Positions 6,145 to 6,858 of a stretch of 6,858 nt of DNA are shown piece by piece. Source of the DNA: Ignavibacteriales bacterium (GTDB taxonomy: Bacteria; Bacteroidota; Ignavibacteria; T3Sed10-11); the NCBI GenBank assembly GCA_003560935.1, contig PWJF01000466.1:1-6858 (forward strand), in the 5' to 3' direction. Each line of letters begins with the position of its first letter. Within the stretch, counting starts at the first letter, position 1. A program made the position numbers and the translations under genes. The notes below the pieces were generated by a model. The model had not been told where the DNA came from and searched no databases. It worked only from the letters and a program-made list of their open reading frames with translations.

Positions 6145-6151
6145 AGAGGAG
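6145..6151 (+). promoter_or_regulatory. Strong Shine-Dalgarno of floA
   Basis: AGAGGAG ends 5 bases before the ATG at 6157, in a short 48-base gap after the kinase gene. It fixes the floA start and is clearly stronger than the sites before larA and the kinase gene, which suggests higher translation of floA within the same transcript. Confidence 0.8.
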
Positions 6152-6156
6152 AAGTC

Positions 6157-6858
6157 ATGGAAGAAGGTTTACTTGTTATAGCGGTACTCATTATCATCGC
6201 TTTTATATTTCTACTAATTCTGTTTACCTATTTCATTCCCGTGGGACTCTGGATCAAAGCCATTTTCTCGGGAGTGAAAGTCCGCATATTTAAAGACCTG
6301 GTCGGTATGCGGCTGCGTAATGTTCCGCCACAGGCTATTGTTCAATCAAAAATTACCGCATCGAAAGCGGGGGTTGAGGTAGATATTGGCAAAATGGAAG
6401 CCCATCACCTTGCAGGAGGGAGTGTCCAAAAAGTGGTGAACGCACTAATATCCGCAGACCGGGCGAATATTCCTCTGACGTTCGAGCGTGCAACCGCAAT
6501 CGATCTTGCGGGACGCGACGTGCTCGAAGCGGTAAAAGTCAGCGTGAATCCAAAGGTCATCAACTCGCCAATGGTCGCTGCAGTAGCGAAGGACGGTATT
6601 CAGGTGAAGGCGACGAGCCGCATCACGGTTCGTGCAAACATCGAACGCCTCGTCGGCGGTGCGGGAGAAGAAACCATACTCGCACGTGTCGGGGAGGGTA
6701 TCGTCACGACGATCGGTTCATCGGAGACCCATAAGCTCGTTCTTGAAAATCCCGATCGTATTTCACGCCTCGTGCTCGAAAAAGGTCTCGATGCGGGAAC
6801 CGCATACGAGATTTTATCGATTGATATAGCAGACGTGGATGTCGGCGAGAATATCGGC
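6157..6858 (+). CDS. floA: Flotillin-like protein FloA (SPFH family, 3' end beyond the window)
   Basis: I translated 234 residues by hand; the frame is open to the right edge and family members are about 330 residues. The N-terminus [23 protein letters not shown] (1-23) is a hydrophobic membrane-inserting segment. It is followed by [17 protein letters not shown] and LVGMRLR, a hallmark of FloA (formerly UPF0365/YqfA). Long stretches match remembered Bacillus FloA almost residue for residue, including [38 protein letters not shown] and [18 protein letters not shown]. FloA proteins oligomerise in the inner membrane and organise membrane microdomains. The C-terminal coiled coil rich in Ala and Glu would lie beyond the edge. 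In many genomes floA follows an nfeD gene; here the preceding gene is a histidine kinase. Confidence 0.96.
   Translation, partial: MEEGLLVIAVLIIIAFIFLLILFTYFIPVGLWIKAIFSGVKVRIFKDLVGMRLRNVPPQAIVQSKITASKAGVEVDIGKMEAHHLAGGSVQKVVNALISADRANIPLTFERATAIDLAGRDVLEAVKVSVNPKVINSPMVAAVAKDGIQVKATSRITVRANIERLVGGAGEETILARVGEGIVTTIGSSETHKLVLENPDRISRLVLEKGLDAGTAYEILSIDIADVDVGENIG

Noticed and set aside
6632..6829. 65-codon open frame on the plus strand inside floA
   Set aside because: It overlaps a highly conserved part of FloA in another frame.
1..6858. CRISPR array, tRNA, rRNA, insertion sequence with transposase
   Set aside because: I saw no regularly spaced direct repeats, no tRNA-like cloverleaf, no rRNA-like stretch and no transposase reading frame.

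Overview
The window reads as a compact stretch of a bacterial chromosome with moderate GC (roughly the low-to-mid forties by eye). It carries seven protein genes, two of them cut by the window edges. Bacterial signs are a near-consensus sigma-70-type promoter, Shine-Dalgarno sequences, an ATGA stop/start overlap, a two-component histidine kinase and a FloA-type flotillin. The exact lineage cannot be fixed from the sequence. The mix of genes and a dispersed-looking palindrome would suit an uncultured anaerobic or environmental bacterium, but that is only a guess.

Left block (1-1781, minus strand): one operon read leftwards from a promoter near 1856-1884. It encodes an alpha/alpha-toroid (squalene-cyclase-like fold) protein of unknown function, then a MutT-type Nudix hydrolase joined by an ATGA overlap, then the N-terminal part of an Ogg/HhH-GPD DNA glycosylase that runs off the left edge. 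A MutT-like enzyme next to an 8-oxoguanine-glycosylase-like enzyme suggests an oxidised-guanine defence operon, with the toroid protein as the unexplained member.

Non-coding block (1782-2270): no gene seen. It holds the operon promoter, a pair of DnaA-box-like 9-mers one helical turn apart (1962-1981), a GC-rich hairpin with competing pairings and a downstream T-run (2062-2102), and a 155-bp nested imperfect inverted repeat (2131-2285). The right end of that repeat forms the last four codons and the stop codon of the next gene.

Middle: a NagD/HDHD2-like HAD-IIA phosphatase (minus, 2271-3059) faces a 99-bp divergent spacer. The spacer contains a TTGACA-N17-TATACT promoter whose -10 box lies inside a small palindrome, a likely operator.

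Right block (3159-6858, plus strand): larA-family nickel-dependent racemase, then a soluble histidine kinase with a CRP-like cyclic-nucleotide domain and a GAF domain that carries an NKxnFx3DE signature, then floA cut by the right edge. The close spacing (13 and 48 bases) suggests one transcription unit. No response regulator, no larB/C/E cofactor genes and no nfeD lie inside the window.
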